Positions 35,891-45,242 are shown, counted from the first letter of the stretch. The stretch: DNA of 64,000 nucleotides from Desulfurellaceae bacterium bin18 (GCA_002238415.1 MPMI01000006.1:62001-126000); one strand, 5' to 3'. Numbers and translations: made by a program. Notes: generated by a model not told the origin, from the sequence alone.

Positions 35891-36685
35891 TTATCCTTTG
35901 AATACGGGTTTTCGTCGCTCCCGCCAAGCTTTATGGGCTTCGTGACTATCTTCAGTCTGACCGAGCAGCATGAATCGGTAGATGTCGGTCTGCGCCGCCT
36001 CTTTGAGCGAGGCGATATCGAGTCCTTTATTCAGCGACTCTTTGGCCATCCGTACTGCAAGCGGCGGTAGGGCGGCGAGCCGGCTGGCGTAGTCTTGTGC
36101 CAAGGGCATGAGTTCCGGGAGCGGCACGACCTTATTGACCAACCCGACCCGGTAGGCTTCCTCTGCGCTAATACGTTCTCCAAGCAGCACCATTTCCATG
36201 GCTTTCCCGCGTCCGACATAGCGCGCGAGTCGAACCGCTCCACCATAGGCCGGCAGAATACCGAGCGGGACCTGGGGCACGCCGAGTTCGGCATTGTCCG
36301 AGGCGAGCAGAATATCGCAGCACAGCGTGATCAGACAGCCGATCCCGACGGCAAAACCGTTAATCGCGGCAACCACGGGTTTGGGATAGTCCGCGACCGC
36401 ATTGAAGACGGGGAAGCCTTTGGGCGAGACAGAGGCCAGGTGCGCGCCAACGGTGGTGACCTTGTGGGTCTTGGCATTACCCAAATCCGCACCGGCAGAG
36501 AACGCCTTCTCCCCGCTGCCGGTCAGAATGGTGACCAGGACCTCCGGGTCGTCTTCCATCATGCCGAAGACGGTAATGATCTCTTCCGACATTTGGGTGG
36601 TCCACGCGTTGCGCTTCTCGGGACGATTAATCGTAACGGTCGCTATACTGTCCTGCTTTTCGTAGAGCAGCGTTTCGTATGACAT
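35891..36685 (-). CDS. Crotonase family protein without the canonical glutamates
   Basis: A 264-residue crotonase: TINRPEKRNAWT, AFSAGADLGN, NGFAVGIGCLITLCCD and GILPAYGGAVRLARYVG. The two hydratase glutamates align with Leu (in GIGCLITL) and Gln (in VPQVPLG), so simple hydration is doubtful and an isomerase, hydrolase or lyase activity is more likely. ATG at 36685. The upstream HpaB-type gene is separated from it by a terminator. Confidence 0.83.
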   Translation of the reverse strand: MSYETLLYEKQDSIATVTINRPEKRNAWTTQMSEEIITVFGMMEDDPEVLVTILTGSGEKAFSAGADLGNAKTHKVTTVGAHLASVSPKGFPVFNAVADYPKPVVAAINGFAVGIGCLITLCCDILLASDNAELGVPQVPLGILPAYGGAVRLARYVGRGKAMEMVLLGERISAEEAYRVGLVNKVVPLPELMPLAQDYASRLAALPPLAVRMAKESLNKGLDIASLKEAAQTDIYRFMLLGQTEDSHEAHKAWRERRKPVFKG

Positions 36686-36730
36686 GGGCAGCCCCCCTGT
36701 GTGATATAGTCCCGTTCCAACTGATTGCCA

Positions 36731-36761
36731 AACAAAAACGGGGCGGCTCCCCAGCCACCCC
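36731..36761 (-). terminator. Terminator after the HpaB-type gene (minus strand)
   Basis: On the minus strand GGGGTGGCT pairs with AGCCGCCCC (plus 36740-36748 / 36753-36761, one G-U) around four bases, followed by GTTTTTG. It ends the transcript of the HpaB-family gene. Confidence 0.75.
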
Positions 36762-36801
36762 TGCGATTGTCCCGATTTGGTATCGGGGAAAAAGAAGTAT
36801 C

Positions 36802-38253
36802 TTATTCCTTGCCAATCCGCGCCATTTTGCTGGCGTAATCGCGCACCCGTTGCCAGTCATACTCACGATAGAGCTGCATCTTTTCCGCTTCCATGGAACC
36901 TTCGGCGTGCAGGGCCAACACGGCATTATAGCCCCCAAAATCCGAGGTGGTGATGTCCTGAATCAGGTTGATCACCTGGAGTCGTTCCTTGCCCGAGGTG
37001 CCCTTCTTGCCCTTCATATATTTCTCGATCAACGGTCCGGTCTCCTCACTCCGCAGGTCTTCGACTGCCGGAGCGGTCACCAGAATACCGCCGGCCAGAT
37101 CCTGGACGTGCGACAGGGCCTGGTGGAAATCGGCCGCAAAATGATGCTTGGCGATATTCACGGTCGGGGGGTCGGGGATGACCATGCCGAAGTCGGTCGC
37201 GCGCGCCTTCAGACACGCCATATGGGTCAGCGAACGGGTGGTTTCGGCATAGCTAGCCAGCCAGAAGAGTTTCTCTTTGACATGGGCGGCTCTTTCGATG
37301 CCGTTGTACTCGGCCATCAATCGCCCGGCGCCGGCCAAAAGGTCGAGAAAGGGCAGCTTGTACGAAATCGCGGTCAGGCGATGATACTCCACAAACGACA
37401 GCGCCAAGGGACCGGCAAACTGCCATTCGCCTTGTAGGAAAATTCGCTCGTTGGGCACGAACACATCATCAAAGATGGTCAGCGTTTCGGTCATTTTTAC
37501 GCCCGAGCTGACCGGATGATCGAAGCTGTTACGCTGGGTGTACGAACCGTAGCCGCTCATCAGCAACTTGAGCCCTGGGGTATTCAGCGGAATCGCAAAG
37601 GCGACGGCGTAGTCCTTGTCCTCTTCGCCCATGGCCCGTGTAGGCAGGACGATCATCTCATTGGCGTGGGTAGTATTTGAGGTATGGACCTTGGCCCCAC
37701 GCACCACAATGCCGTCGGGCCGTTCTTCCACAATGCGCAGATACAAATCCGGGTCCTCCTGTTCCGAGGGTCGCAAGGCGCGGTCGCCCTTGGTATCGGT
37801 CTGGGCCAGGGCAAAGCTGATATCTTCTTTACAACAGTAATCATAAAAGGCTTTGACCCGTTGGTGGTAGGCTGTCCCGCAGGCCTCATCAATTTTCCGG
37901 GAGGTCCGCAGCAGGCCAAACAGCGCATCACTGCCAACTACTTTGGCAAGTACGACCAGCGTTCCGCCCTCCCGGCAGGCAGTCTCGATCAACTCACTCC
38001 GTTTGAGCAGTTGTTCGGTATTCTGCGGTGGCAGAAAATAGCGGCTCATCTCCTCACCGGTCTCGGGGTTCTGGACAACAGCCAGTTCCCGGTACTCCGG
38101 GTCGTGCATGAGGCGATAGTCCGTCGCTTCGTGATCGATGGCGGTTTGAACGAGCGGATGCGCAGTCACATCGGGGATACGTTGGCCTCGAAAATAGACC
38201 TGGCGGTCGTCTTTCAGGCTGTCTTTGTATTGCTCAACCGTGCGTAGCGGCAT
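36802..38253 (-). CDS. 4-hydroxyphenylacetate 3-hydroxylase (HpaB) family flavoprotein
   Basis: A 483-residue acyl-CoA-dehydrogenase-fold protein. QTDTKGDRAL, DLYLRIVEERPDGIVVRGAK, VFVPNERIFLQGEW and EYHRLTAISY align with HpaB and with 4-hydroxybutyryl-CoA dehydratase. In the dehydratase an iron-sulfur cluster is held by three cysteines and one histidine; by alignment from memory only the histidine (in EYHR) is kept, so that activity is unlikely. HpaB-type hydroxylases need FADH2 from a reductase; the flavin reductase gene at 42063 is a candidate partner. ATG at 38253 after AGGATTATCC. The physiological substrate is unknown, perhaps a phenol or CoA ester. Confidence 0.85.
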   Translation of the reverse strand: MPLRTVEQYKDSLKDDRQVYFRGQRIPDVTAHPLVQTAIDHEATDYRLMHDPEYRELAVVQNPETGEEMSRYFLPPQNTEQLLKRSELIETACREGGTLVVLAKVVGSDALFGLLRTSRKIDEACGTAYHQRVKAFYDYCCKEDISFALAQTDTKGDRALRPSEQEDPDLYLRIVEERPDGIVVRGAKVHTSNTTHANEMIVLPTRAMGEEDKDYAVAFAIPLNTPGLKLLMSGYGSYTQRNSFDHPVSSGVKMTETLTIFDDVFVPNERIFLQGEWQFAGPLALSFVEYHRLTAISYKLPFLDLLAGAGRLMAEYNGIERAAHVKEKLFWLASYAETTRSLTHMACLKARATDFGMVIPDPPTVNIAKHHFAADFHQALSHVQDLAGGILVTAPAVEDLRSEETGPLIEKYMKGKKGTSGKERLQVINLIQDITTSDFGGYNAVLALHAEGSMEAEKMQLYREYDWQRVRDYASKMARIGKE

Positions 38254-38297
38254 AGGATAATCCTCGCTTTCAAAATTTCTCTCTTGTCATAATCGTG

Positions 38298-38663
38298 ATG
38301 CAGCCAAAGCTCAAGCAGGCCGTTCGGCTTTTTAACCGTCGAGAATACTTTGACAGCCACCAAGTGCTCGAAGAGGTCTGGCAGGAAGCCGACACGGCAG
38401 ACAAAGTATTTTACGAAGCCCTGATTCGCCTGGCCACCGGCCTCCACATGCGTTTCAACCGGGGCGGCTCACAGGGCGCGATCAATCTGCTGACCCAAGC
38501 CCTCATGCGACTTGAAGACTTTCGTCCCACCTCACACGGGATTGATGTTGCCCGGCTGTACCGGGACATTGATGCCCATGTCACAGACCTCAAGGCAGAG
38601 GAGAAACCCAAGGTAGGTTTCTTCGAGCGCTGGAAAGTTCCCCGGATTTACGCTGCCGACTGA
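38298..38663 (+). CDS. DUF309 domain protein
   Basis: A 121-residue helical protein with the DUF309 signature FNRREYFDSHQVLEEVWQ and EALIRLATGLHMRFNRGG. Function is unknown in the family; it is thought to bind metal through the conserved His and Glu. A GTG at 38295 directly precedes the ATG used here; there is no evident binding site, so the start is uncertain by one codon. It is divergent from the HpaB-type gene (44 bp) and ends two bases before the convergent CMD gene. Confidence 0.85.
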   Translation: MQPKLKQAVRLFNRREYFDSHQVLEEVWQEADTADKVFYEALIRLATGLHMRFNRGGSQGAINLLTQALMRLEDFRPTSHGIDVARLYRDIDAHVTDLKAEEKPKVGFFERWKVPRIYAAD

Positions 38664-38665
38664 GC

Positions 38666-39211
38666 TCAGCGGCGAAGCTGATCGATCGAATACGTCCCGG
38701 CCGTGGGTTCCAGTTCAACCTCGAACGATTCCATCACCCGCGCCACCATGCCGTAGAAGCCAATGGCCAGGGCCAGCTCGACCATCTGGCGCGGCCCCAA
38801 ATCCTTCTCCAAGGCCGCAAAGGTCTCAGCCGATGCTTTGACATTCTGCGTGACCTCATCAGTAAAACGGAGCACGCGCTTTTCCACCTCGTTAAAAGCG
38901 TCCGAGTCGGCCCCCTGGGGAAGGGCTTCTACCTGAGCGTCCGTAACGCCTGTCTCCTTGGCGATGGGCACATGCTGGGTCCACTCATAGTTGGCCCCGG
39001 TCAGATGGGCCACCCGCAGGATGGCCAGCTCACGCAGATGGGCGTCCAGCTCTTGTTTCGTCAAAATGGACTGGCCAAAAGACAACAGCGGTATGGCGTT
39101 CGTCGGCGCGTTCAGGAACATCTTCATGATGTTGAGCGGCGGGAGCTTTTCCGCTGCAATGCGAACCTTTTCCGGTAAGTCCTCAAGATTGGGATAGGGA
39201 ATACGAGCCAT
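38666..39211 (-). CDS. Carboxymuconolactone decarboxylase family protein (AhpD-like, no CxxC)
   Basis: A 181-residue CMD-family protein. LRELAILRVAHLTGANYEWTQH corresponds to the AhpD active-site helix, but tyrosine/glutamate/tryptophan replace the Cys-x-x-Cys pair, leaving a Glu and His. This is common in non-peroxidase CMD proteins. ATG at 39211 with GGAGGACGC upstream. It is divergent from the aminotransferase at 39341. Role unknown. Confidence 0.85.
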   Translation of the reverse strand: MARIPYPNLEDLPEKVRIAAEKLPPLNIMKMFLNAPTNAIPLLSFGQSILTKQELDAHLRELAILRVAHLTGANYEWTQHVPIAKETGVTDAQVEALPQGADSDAFNEVEKRVLRFTDEVTQNVKASAETFAALEKDLGPRQMVELALAIGFYGMVARVMESFEVELEPTAGTYSIDQLRR

Positions 39212-39340
39212 GCGTCCTCCTTGTGTCGGCGTCAAACAGGCACCGACCCTAGCCTGTCGGGCAAGCCGAAGTCAATGCGCGAGCCGGCTTCGATAGCCCT
39301 CTCATCTCTGTTACACTCCGACCTCCTACAGAGAGTTACC

Positions 39341-40414
39341 ATGAATATGCATATTCCCGTTACCCTCACTGAGCAGCCCAAACTCAAACCGCACGACGCC
39401 GAACTCGGGTTTGGCCAGGTCTTTACCGATCATATGTTTCTTCTGGACGGTGTTGCCGATACGGGTTGGTCCAACCCGCGTATCGTGCCGTACGGGCCGC
39501 TTTCGCTGGAGCCGGCCACCGTCGGCCTGCACTATGCCCAAGCCATCTTTGAAGGCCTCAAGGCATATCGTTCGCCGGACGATACCATTCTGCTCTTTCG
39601 GCCAGATCGCAATATCGCCCGCTTTAACCGCTCTGCCGTCCGGCTGTGCATCCCGCCGATTGACCCGAACCTCTTTCTCTCGGCGCTCAAGCAGTTGGTG
39701 AAACTGGACCGGGACTGGGTGCCGCACGCGCCCGGCACCTCCCTGTATATCCGGCCCGTTGCTTTCGCGCGCGATCCCGACCTGCGGGTGCGACCGTCTC
39801 ACACCTACCAGTTCTTTATTATTCTCTCGCCGGTCGCCGCCTATTATGCCGAAGGCTTCAAACCGCTGCGGATACGGGTAGAAGACCGCTATGTGCGGGC
39901 CGTACGCGGGGGCACCGGAGCCGCGAAAACGGCGGGGAATTATGCCGGCAGTTTATTCGCCGGCGAAGAAGCCCATAAAGACGGTTTTGCCCAAGTATTA
40001 TGGCTCGACGGCGTCGAACAGCAATACATCGAGGAAGTCGGCTCCATGAATATCGCCTTTGTGATTGGTGATGAACTCGTCACCCCACCGATCACCGGGA
40101 CTATCCTCGAAGGCGTGACCCGGGCCTCCGTGCTCCAACTCGCCCAGGACTTTGGGATGCAGGTGGCAGAGCGACCCATTACCATCACCGAAGTCCTGAC
40201 TGCGGCGCGGAAGGGACTGCTACGCGAGGTATTTGGTGCCGGAACCGCAGCCGTCATCTCGCCGGTCAGCGAGCTGTCGTACAAAGACGAGCGTATTGTC
40301 ATCAATGACGTCCAGGTCGGCCCGCTGTCCCAACGCCTGTTTGACGAGTTGTCCGCCATCCAGCGCGGCCTGAAACCCGACCGACACAGCTGGACGGTGG
40401 AGGTTGATTCGTAA
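39341..40414 (+). CDS. ilvE: Branched-chain amino acid aminotransferase
   Basis: A 357-residue fold-type IV PLP enzyme of the BCAT2-like class. GQVFTDHMFLLDG, ATVGLHYAQAIFEGLKAYR, the PLP lysine in GAAKTAGNYAGSL, YIEEVGSMNIAFV and EVFGAGTAAVISPV are diagnostic. It interconverts Leu, Ile, Val and their 2-oxo acids. The ATG at 39341 is used because homology starts there; upstream in-frame residues are divergent-promoter sequence. Leucine dehydrogenase at 43038 and a permease converging at 40428 suggest branched-chain amino-acid turnover. Confidence 0.94.
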   Translation: MNMHIPVTLTEQPKLKPHDAELGFGQVFTDHMFLLDGVADTGWSNPRIVPYGPLSLEPATVGLHYAQAIFEGLKAYRSPDDTILLFRPDRNIARFNRSAVRLCIPPIDPNLFLSALKQLVKLDRDWVPHAPGTSLYIRPVAFARDPDLRVRPSHTYQFFIILSPVAAYYAEGFKPLRIRVEDRYVRAVRGGTGAAKTAGNYAGSLFAGEEAHKDGFAQVLWLDGVEQQYIEEVGSMNIAFVIGDELVTPPITGTILEGVTRASVLQLAQDFGMQVAERPITITEVLTAARKGLLREVFGAGTAAVISPVSELSYKDERIVINDVQVGPLSQRLFDELSAIQRGLKPDRHSWTVEVDS

Positions 40415-40427
40415 GGGCCTTCCTCTC

Positions 40428-41909
40428 CTAATCCAGGCCATGCGCGGCCCGCTGGGTGACGGCGAAGTCTTCTTCGGGTGAGTAGACGAGCGTTTTGCGC
40501 CCGTAAACGGCAAAATAGAGTACCGCCGCCGCATACCACACCGCACAGCCCCAGACGCCAACCCGGTAGTCCGGGTTGAGGAATAAAAAGAGCAGCGTAA
40601 TCAGCGCAATGAGGAAGGCGGTCCAGGCTCCAGGTACGCCGACCGGACTGCGATACGGACGCTCAATATTGGGCAGATTTTTGCGCAGCAGGACGAATGA
40701 CAACATTTGCAGCATGTACGAAATCACGGCGCCAAAGACGGCCATATTGAGCAGCACCGCCCCCACCGGAACGTCGCCGAATATAGCCTCGGAGTAATGA
40801 ATCGCCAGGGCGACACCGTAGCCGATGATCGCTCCAATAATGAGCGCGATATGGGGCGTTTGACGGGTGCCGTGGGTGACCGACATCCAGTGGGGGAAAT
40901 AGCCCGCTCGGGACAGGGAGTAGATGTTGCGCCCAGAGGCAAAGATGATGGTGTGGAAGCTGGCGATCAAACCGGCCACCGCAATCAGGGCTAACAGTTT
41001 CGTGCCTATTCCCTGGCCAAAGATCGTCCGAAAGCCCAGGAACAACGGCTCGTCGGACAGCCCGACCTCCTTGGCTCCGGGTGCGATCCCCGCGTTCAGA
41101 AAGAGAATCGCGAAAGCCGTGAAGATGAGGGTCAGCAGGCCCAACAGAATGCTTTTCGGCATGTCCTGTTTTGGGTCGTGCGCCTCTTCTGCCGCCAAAG
41201 GCAGTTCCTCAATCGCCAGATAAAACCAGATCGCAAACGGCAAGGCCCATGCAATACCCAGCCAGCCTTTGGGCAAGACCCGGCTCGCTCCCCTCTCCGG
41301 TTCGATGCTGAGCACCCACTCCCAGGAGAAATGCGACACCGCCCCGATATAGAAAATCAGCAGGATAGCCAGAGCAACAAAGGTCATGAACACGGCAACC
41401 CGAAACGTGATCTCCACCCCCCAGATGTTGAGACCGACAAAGAGCACATACGCCAGCAGCCACCACACCGGAGCAAACGCCTCGGGCGTCTCAAAGATCG
41501 CGCCCAGATAGCCGCCAATGCCGACCACAATTACCGCCGGGGTCAGCACATACTCAATGTTTTCCCCGAGCCCGGTGATAAAGCCGCCCCAGGGTCCCAG
41601 GGCAGATCGCCCGAACGAATATGCCCCGCCGGTGTGCGGCAAGGCGGGGGACATTTCGGCAATGGAATAGCATAAACCGATATACATGACAGTGATGATA
41701 ACCGTCGCGATAAACAGCCCCCAAAAACCACCGGCCGTCAGGCCGAAGTTCCAGCCAAAGAAATCGCCTGAGATCACGGCGCCGACACCCAGCGCCCAGA
41801 GCGACCAGACTCGGGCGTGACGCCGCAATTGGCGCTGCTCAAAATACGCGGCACCCTGCTGCTGGTATTCCACCCCGGCGCGGGTGTGAGTCTCTGCTCT
41901 TTTCTGCAT
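40428..41909 (-). CDS. APC superfamily amino acid/ethanolamine-type permease
   Basis: A 493-residue integral membrane protein with about 12 hydrophobic helices. GVGAVISGDFFGWNFGL in helix 1, EMSPALPHTGGAYSF and FYLAIEELPLAAEEAHDPKQD are typical of the APC family and near the ethanolamine permease branch. Start ATG at 41909 (MQKRAETH); an upstream GTG-type start at 41954 would add 15 polar residues. It converges on ilvE with 13 bp between stops. Amino acid or amine uptake is likely. Confidence 0.88.
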   Translation of the reverse strand: MQKRAETHTRAGVEYQQQGAAYFEQRQLRRHARVWSLWALGVGAVISGDFFGWNFGLTAGGFWGLFIATVIITVMYIGLCYSIAEMSPALPHTGGAYSFGRSALGPWGGFITGLGENIEYVLTPAVIVVGIGGYLGAIFETPEAFAPVWWLLAYVLFVGLNIWGVEITFRVAVFMTFVALAILLIFYIGAVSHFSWEWVLSIEPERGASRVLPKGWLGIAWALPFAIWFYLAIEELPLAAEEAHDPKQDMPKSILLGLLTLIFTAFAILFLNAGIAPGAKEVGLSDEPLFLGFRTIFGQGIGTKLLALIAVAGLIASFHTIIFASGRNIYSLSRAGYFPHWMSVTHGTRQTPHIALIIGAIIGYGVALAIHYSEAIFGDVPVGAVLLNMAVFGAVISYMLQMLSFVLLRKNLPNIERPYRSPVGVPGAWTAFLIALITLLFLFLNPDYRVGVWGCAVWYAAAVLYFAVYGRKTLVYSPEEDFAVTQRAAHGLD

Positions 41910-42062
41910 TACGCTTGCTATCTTCCTGAGAGAATTGGATTCATCTGCGCGCACGTTCTACATATCTGAGTTAGGGCCGACGCGAAAACGGGCCGGACTT
42001 GAACGCGCGGGAGAGGGCAGGTACAACGCAGGGACAATTTTCCAGAAAAAGGAGAAAGACTG

Positions 42063-42563
42063 ATGGATGCAGATGCCAAGAAAACCGCTCTCCGTATGAT
42101 CCCCTACGGCTTGTATGTGCTGACCGCGGAAAAAGACGGCGAGATCGCCGCGGCAACCGTGAACTGGGTGACCCAGACCGCCTTTGATCCACCGCTGGTC
42201 GTCGTTGGTGTTAAGGCCGATGCCAGTGCGCATGAAATCATAAAAAAAGCCGGCTCGTTTGCTCTCAACATCCTGGGCAAAGGCCAGCAGGGTCCGGCCT
42301 TCGCCTTTTTCAAACCCGTCGAAAAAGACGGTAACACCATTAACGGTGAGGCATACAGCGCGGGCACGACCGGCGCGCCGGTACTCGCCAGCGTCCCGGC
42401 CTATGTCGAGTGCTCGTTAGAGCAGACAGTCGAGAACGGCGACCATTCCATTTTTATTGGAAAAGTAGTGAATGCGGCTGTCCAGAAGCAGCCCGAAGGA
42501 CGCGCGGACCTGGCGACGCTGCACATGGCCGACTTGGGAGACAAGGTCTTCTACGGCGGCTAA
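42063..42563 (+). CDS. Flavin reductase-like FMN-binding protein
   Basis: A 166-residue split-barrel flavoprotein. PYGLYVLTAEKDGEIAAATV, NWVTQTAFDPPLVVVGVK, SFALNILGKGQQ and FIGKVVNAAVQ are those of flavin reductase/HpaC-like proteins. It may supply reduced FMN or FAD to a monooxygenase; the HpaB-type protein at 36802 or the LLM enzymes are candidates, though it is not in an operon with any of them. ATG at 42063 after AAAAGGAGAAAG. A strong terminator follows. Confidence 0.88.
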   Translation: MDADAKKTALRMIPYGLYVLTAEKDGEIAAATVNWVTQTAFDPPLVVVGVKADASAHEIIKKAGSFALNILGKGQQGPAFAFFKPVEKDGNTINGEAYSAGTTGAPVLASVPAYVECSLEQTVENGDHSIFIGKVVNAAVQKQPEGRADLATLHMADLGDKVFYGG

Positions 42564-42585
42564 AAGAATCCTGCTGTTGACTGAC

Positions 42586-42627
42586 AGCCCCTGGGTCGTC
42601 CTCATCGTCTGACCCAGGGGCTTTTTT
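42586..42627 (+). terminator. Rho-independent terminator after the flavin reductase gene
   Basis: A 12-bp perfect stem AGCCCCTGGGTC (42586-42597) / GACCCAGGGGCT (42611-42622) is followed by TTTTT. It isolates the flavin reductase gene from the Rieske operon. Confidence 0.92.
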
Positions 42628-42721
42628 ATGCCCCAGTCCATACTGGCCGGCCCTTGACCAACCTTGCGGCCCGTAGCGTAATTTGTTTAATTCGCTGATA
42701 TTTCAGACACAGGAGGACAGC

Positions 42722-43027
42722 ATGGCCGATTTTGTCAAAGTGGCCTCGACGAGTGATATCCCCGAAGGCGAAGGGCGGTGTTTTGAGGTCAACGACCAGC
42801 AAGTCGCCGTTTTCAATGTCGATGGTACGTTCTACGCCCTGGACAATGTGTGCCCACACCAGGGTGGCCCATTAGGCGAAGGCGAGTTGGACGGCAATAT
42901 GGTCACCTGCCCGTGGCACGCCTGGGATTTCGATGTCACGACCGGAGAAAACAGTGAAGACCCGGACGAAAAACAAGACACCTATGAGGTCAAAGTAGAT
43001 GGCGACGCTGTCCTAGTCGCTGTATGA
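42722..43027 (+). CDS. Rieske [2Fe-2S] ferredoxin-type protein
   Basis: A 101-residue Rieske domain with C44-x-H46 (NVCPHQGGPLGEG) and C63-x2-H66 (TCPWHAWDF), the full cluster-binding set. The 16-residue spacing fits the ferredoxin subunits of ring-hydroxylating oxygenases and NirD-like proteins. It is soluble, with no membrane anchor. ATG at 42722 with CAGGAGGAC upstream; the next gene, leucine dehydrogenase, begins 10 bp after its stop. The redox partner is not obvious. Confidence 0.93.
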   Translation: MADFVKVASTSDIPEGEGRCFEVNDQQVAVFNVDGTFYALDNVCPHQGGPLGEGELDGNMVTCPWHAWDFDVTTGENSEDPDEKQDTYEVKVDGDAVLVAV

Positions 43028-43037
43028 AGCAGGCCGG

Positions 43038-44114
43038 ATGGCACTTTTTGAACGCATGCAGGCAGAAGACCACGAACAGGTGGTCTTCTGCACGGACCGC
43101 AACGCCGGCCTCACCGCCCTGATTGCCATTCACGATACCACCTTAGGCCCCTCCCTGGGTGGTATCCGTATGCGGGCGTATGCCAGCGAGGATGATGCGG
43201 TTACGGATGTCCTGCGTCTCTCCCAGGCCATGACCTATAAAGCCTCCCTGGCCGGCCTGGAGTATGGTGGCGGCAAGGCGGTTGTTGTCGCCAATCAGGC
43301 AGTTACAAATAGAGAGATCGTGTTTCGGGCGCTGGGGCGCGCCATAGAGTCCTTGGCCGGGCGCTATATTCCAACCGAAGACATGGGCACGACGACTGCG
43401 GACATTGAACACGTCCGGGCCGAGGGCCGGTTCGGGGTCGGACGGGCGGAGGCGTTTGGCGGCGGCGGAGACCCCTCCCCCATGACCGCCTGGGGCATCT
43501 TCTGTGGCCTGCGGGCGTGTCTTGAAGAAACCGATGGCAAAGCGGAATTTCAGGGTTTGACCGTGGCCCTGCCCGGTCTGGGAAAAGTCGGCTACTCGCT
43601 GGCGCAATATCTCCACCAGGCCGGGGCGCGGCTGATAGTCGCGGATGTGGATGCGACCCGGGCTGACAAGGCAGAGACCGAGCTCGCCGCCGTGGTTGTC
43701 GATCCGACCCTTATTCTGACTCAGCAATGCGACATCCTCGTCCCTTGTGCCGCGGGTGGCATTTTTAATCCGGAGACGATTCCTCAACTCCGGTGCCGGA
43801 TTATCGGCGGTGGGGCCAATAACCAACTCCTGACCGAGGAGGACGGAGACGCGCTTCACACGCGCGGTATTCTGTACGCGCCGGACTTTGCGATTAACGC
43901 CGGTGGGCTGATTAACGTTGCGGACGAGTTGGGTCCCGGCGGCTATCGTCGCGAGCGGGCCAAGGCCAAAACCGAACAGATTTACTCCACCCTGAAAACG
44001 CTTTTTGCCCAAGCCAAGCAGCGAGACATCCCGCCCCATCGTCTGGCCGTTACCCTGGCCCAGGAACGCATCCGGGCTGTGCGGGGTTTGCGTCATCTGA
44101 ACGCGGCTTCGTGA
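43038..44114 (+). CDS. Leucine (Glu/Leu/Phe/Val-type) dehydrogenase
   Basis: A 358-residue amino-acid dehydrogenase. TTLGPSLGGIRMRAYAS, the catalytic lysine in GLEYGGGKAVVVAN, PTEDMGTTTADIEHVR and the NAD-binding GLGKVGYSLAQYLHQAGA followed by DVD are characteristic of leucine dehydrogenase; an NAD preference is suggested by the Asp after the second strand. It deaminates branched-chain amino acids to 2-oxo acids. It is probably translated with the Rieske gene and fits with ilvE nearby. Confidence 0.92.
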   Translation: MALFERMQAEDHEQVVFCTDRNAGLTALIAIHDTTLGPSLGGIRMRAYASEDDAVTDVLRLSQAMTYKASLAGLEYGGGKAVVVANQAVTNREIVFRALGRAIESLAGRYIPTEDMGTTTADIEHVRAEGRFGVGRAEAFGGGGDPSPMTAWGIFCGLRACLEETDGKAEFQGLTVALPGLGKVGYSLAQYLHQAGARLIVADVDATRADKAETELAAVVVDPTLILTQQCDILVPCAAGGIFNPETIPQLRCRIIGGGANNQLLTEEDGDALHTRGILYAPDFAINAGGLINVADELGPGGYRRERAKAKTEQIYSTLKTLFAQAKQRDIPPHRLAVTLAQERIRAVRGLRHLNAAS

Positions 44115-44168
44115 GGGGTCGCTTCCAACCTTTCCTCGCAAATCCCTCTTTGCTATAGCCTACTTACT

Positions 44169-45242
44169 ATGAAAAGCGCACTATCTGCCTGGCTTGAAAG
44201 CCAGGGCGTATCGCTCATTGATGATCGCGGCGTTGAATTGCCGAACGCCTTCACCAACCCACAGGACGAATACGCAGCCATCTACGAAAAGGCGGGACTG
44301 ATTGACCTGTCCTTTCGCACCCAGGTGAAATTCACGGGAGAAGATCGCAGCGATTTCCTGCAGGGCATGCTGTCCAACGATGTCAAAGCCCTGCGGCCTG
44401 GCGACGGCTGTCCGGCAACGCTGCTGACGGAGCAGGGACGGATTGTGGCGGATTTGCGCGTCTACGCCGAGGAGTCGGCAATCCTCCTCGACCTTGATGC
44501 CCGTATCAAGGAAAAGACGATTGAAGCCCTCGACCGTTTTATCATTGCCGATGATGTGGAAATTGAAGACCTGAGCACCCACCAAGTGACCATTGCGGTC
44601 CAGGGCCCAGCCGCGGCACAGGTCCTGACGACAGCCGGTCTCTCTTCCTTGCCGGAGCAGGAGTTACAGCATCGGGACGGAACGCTTGCCGATGTCCGGG
44701 TCCGCGTGATTCGCTCCGACCAGACCGGTAAGGGCGGCTATGAGTTTCACGTTCCCGGCGACCGGGTGTCCGTCGTCTGGCAGGCCCTCGCTCAACTCGA
44801 CGGGCTGCTTCCCGTCGGTCATACCGCGCTGAATATGCTGCGGGTTGAGGCCGGCATTCCGTGGTATGGCCTCGATATGGACGAGGAAAGAATTGTGCTG
44901 GAGGTTGGCCTTGATCGAGCCATTAGTTTTGATAAAGGCTGCTATCTGGGCCAGGAGGTCGTGGAGCGGGCTTCTGCGCGCGGGCGTATGAATCGTCAGC
45001 TCAGCGGGTTTCTGCTGCAAAATGAGGCGCAGGCTGCCTTGCCGACACGAGGCGACCGACTGGTGAAGGACGACAAGGAAGTCGGCTGGCTGACCAGCGT
45101 CATAACCTCCCCAACGCTGGGCCGGTCGATTGCCCTGGGTTATGTCCGGCGCGAACATGGCGAGCCGGGCACCCGGCTACGGATTGACAGGCCGGACACG
45201 GACATGATAGCCGAAGTGACCAAGTTACCGTTTCTACAGTAG
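44169..45242 (+). CDS. ygfZ: YgfZ/GcvT folate-binding iron-sulfur maintenance protein
   Basis: A 357-residue protein of the YgfZ/IBA57 family. It has the diagnostic KGCYLGQEVVERA motif at about residues 256-268 with its reactive cysteine, plus the folate-binding region similar to GcvT (IDLSFRTQVKFTGEDRSDFLQGML). YgfZ uses tetrahydrofolate in the assembly or repair of some Fe-S enzymes. ATG at 44169. The next gene is a desulforedoxin-like mini-protein, and BolA and Grx4 lie 5 kb away, giving an iron-sulfur theme. Confidence 0.93.
   Translation: MKSALSAWLESQGVSLIDDRGVELPNAFTNPQDEYAAIYEKAGLIDLSFRTQVKFTGEDRSDFLQGMLSNDVKALRPGDGCPATLLTEQGRIVADLRVYAEESAILLDLDARIKEKTIEALDRFIIADDVEIEDLSTHQVTIAVQGPAAAQVLTTAGLSSLPEQELQHRDGTLADVRVRVIRSDQTGKGGYEFHVPGDRVSVVWQALAQLDGLLPVGHTALNMLRVEAGIPWYGLDMDEERIVLEVGLDRAISFDKGCYLGQEVVERASARGRMNRQLSGFLLQNEAQAALPTRGDRLVKDDKEVGWLTSVITSPTLGRSIALGYVRREHGEPGTRLRIDRPDTDMIAEVTKLPFLQ

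Noticed and set aside
36802..38253. 4-hydroxybutyryl-CoA dehydratase
   Set aside because: The cysteine ligands of the iron-sulfur cluster are not found at the aligned positions.
38666..39211. AhpD-type alkylhydroperoxidase
   Set aside because: The redox cysteine pair of AhpD is absent; only the CMD fold is supported.
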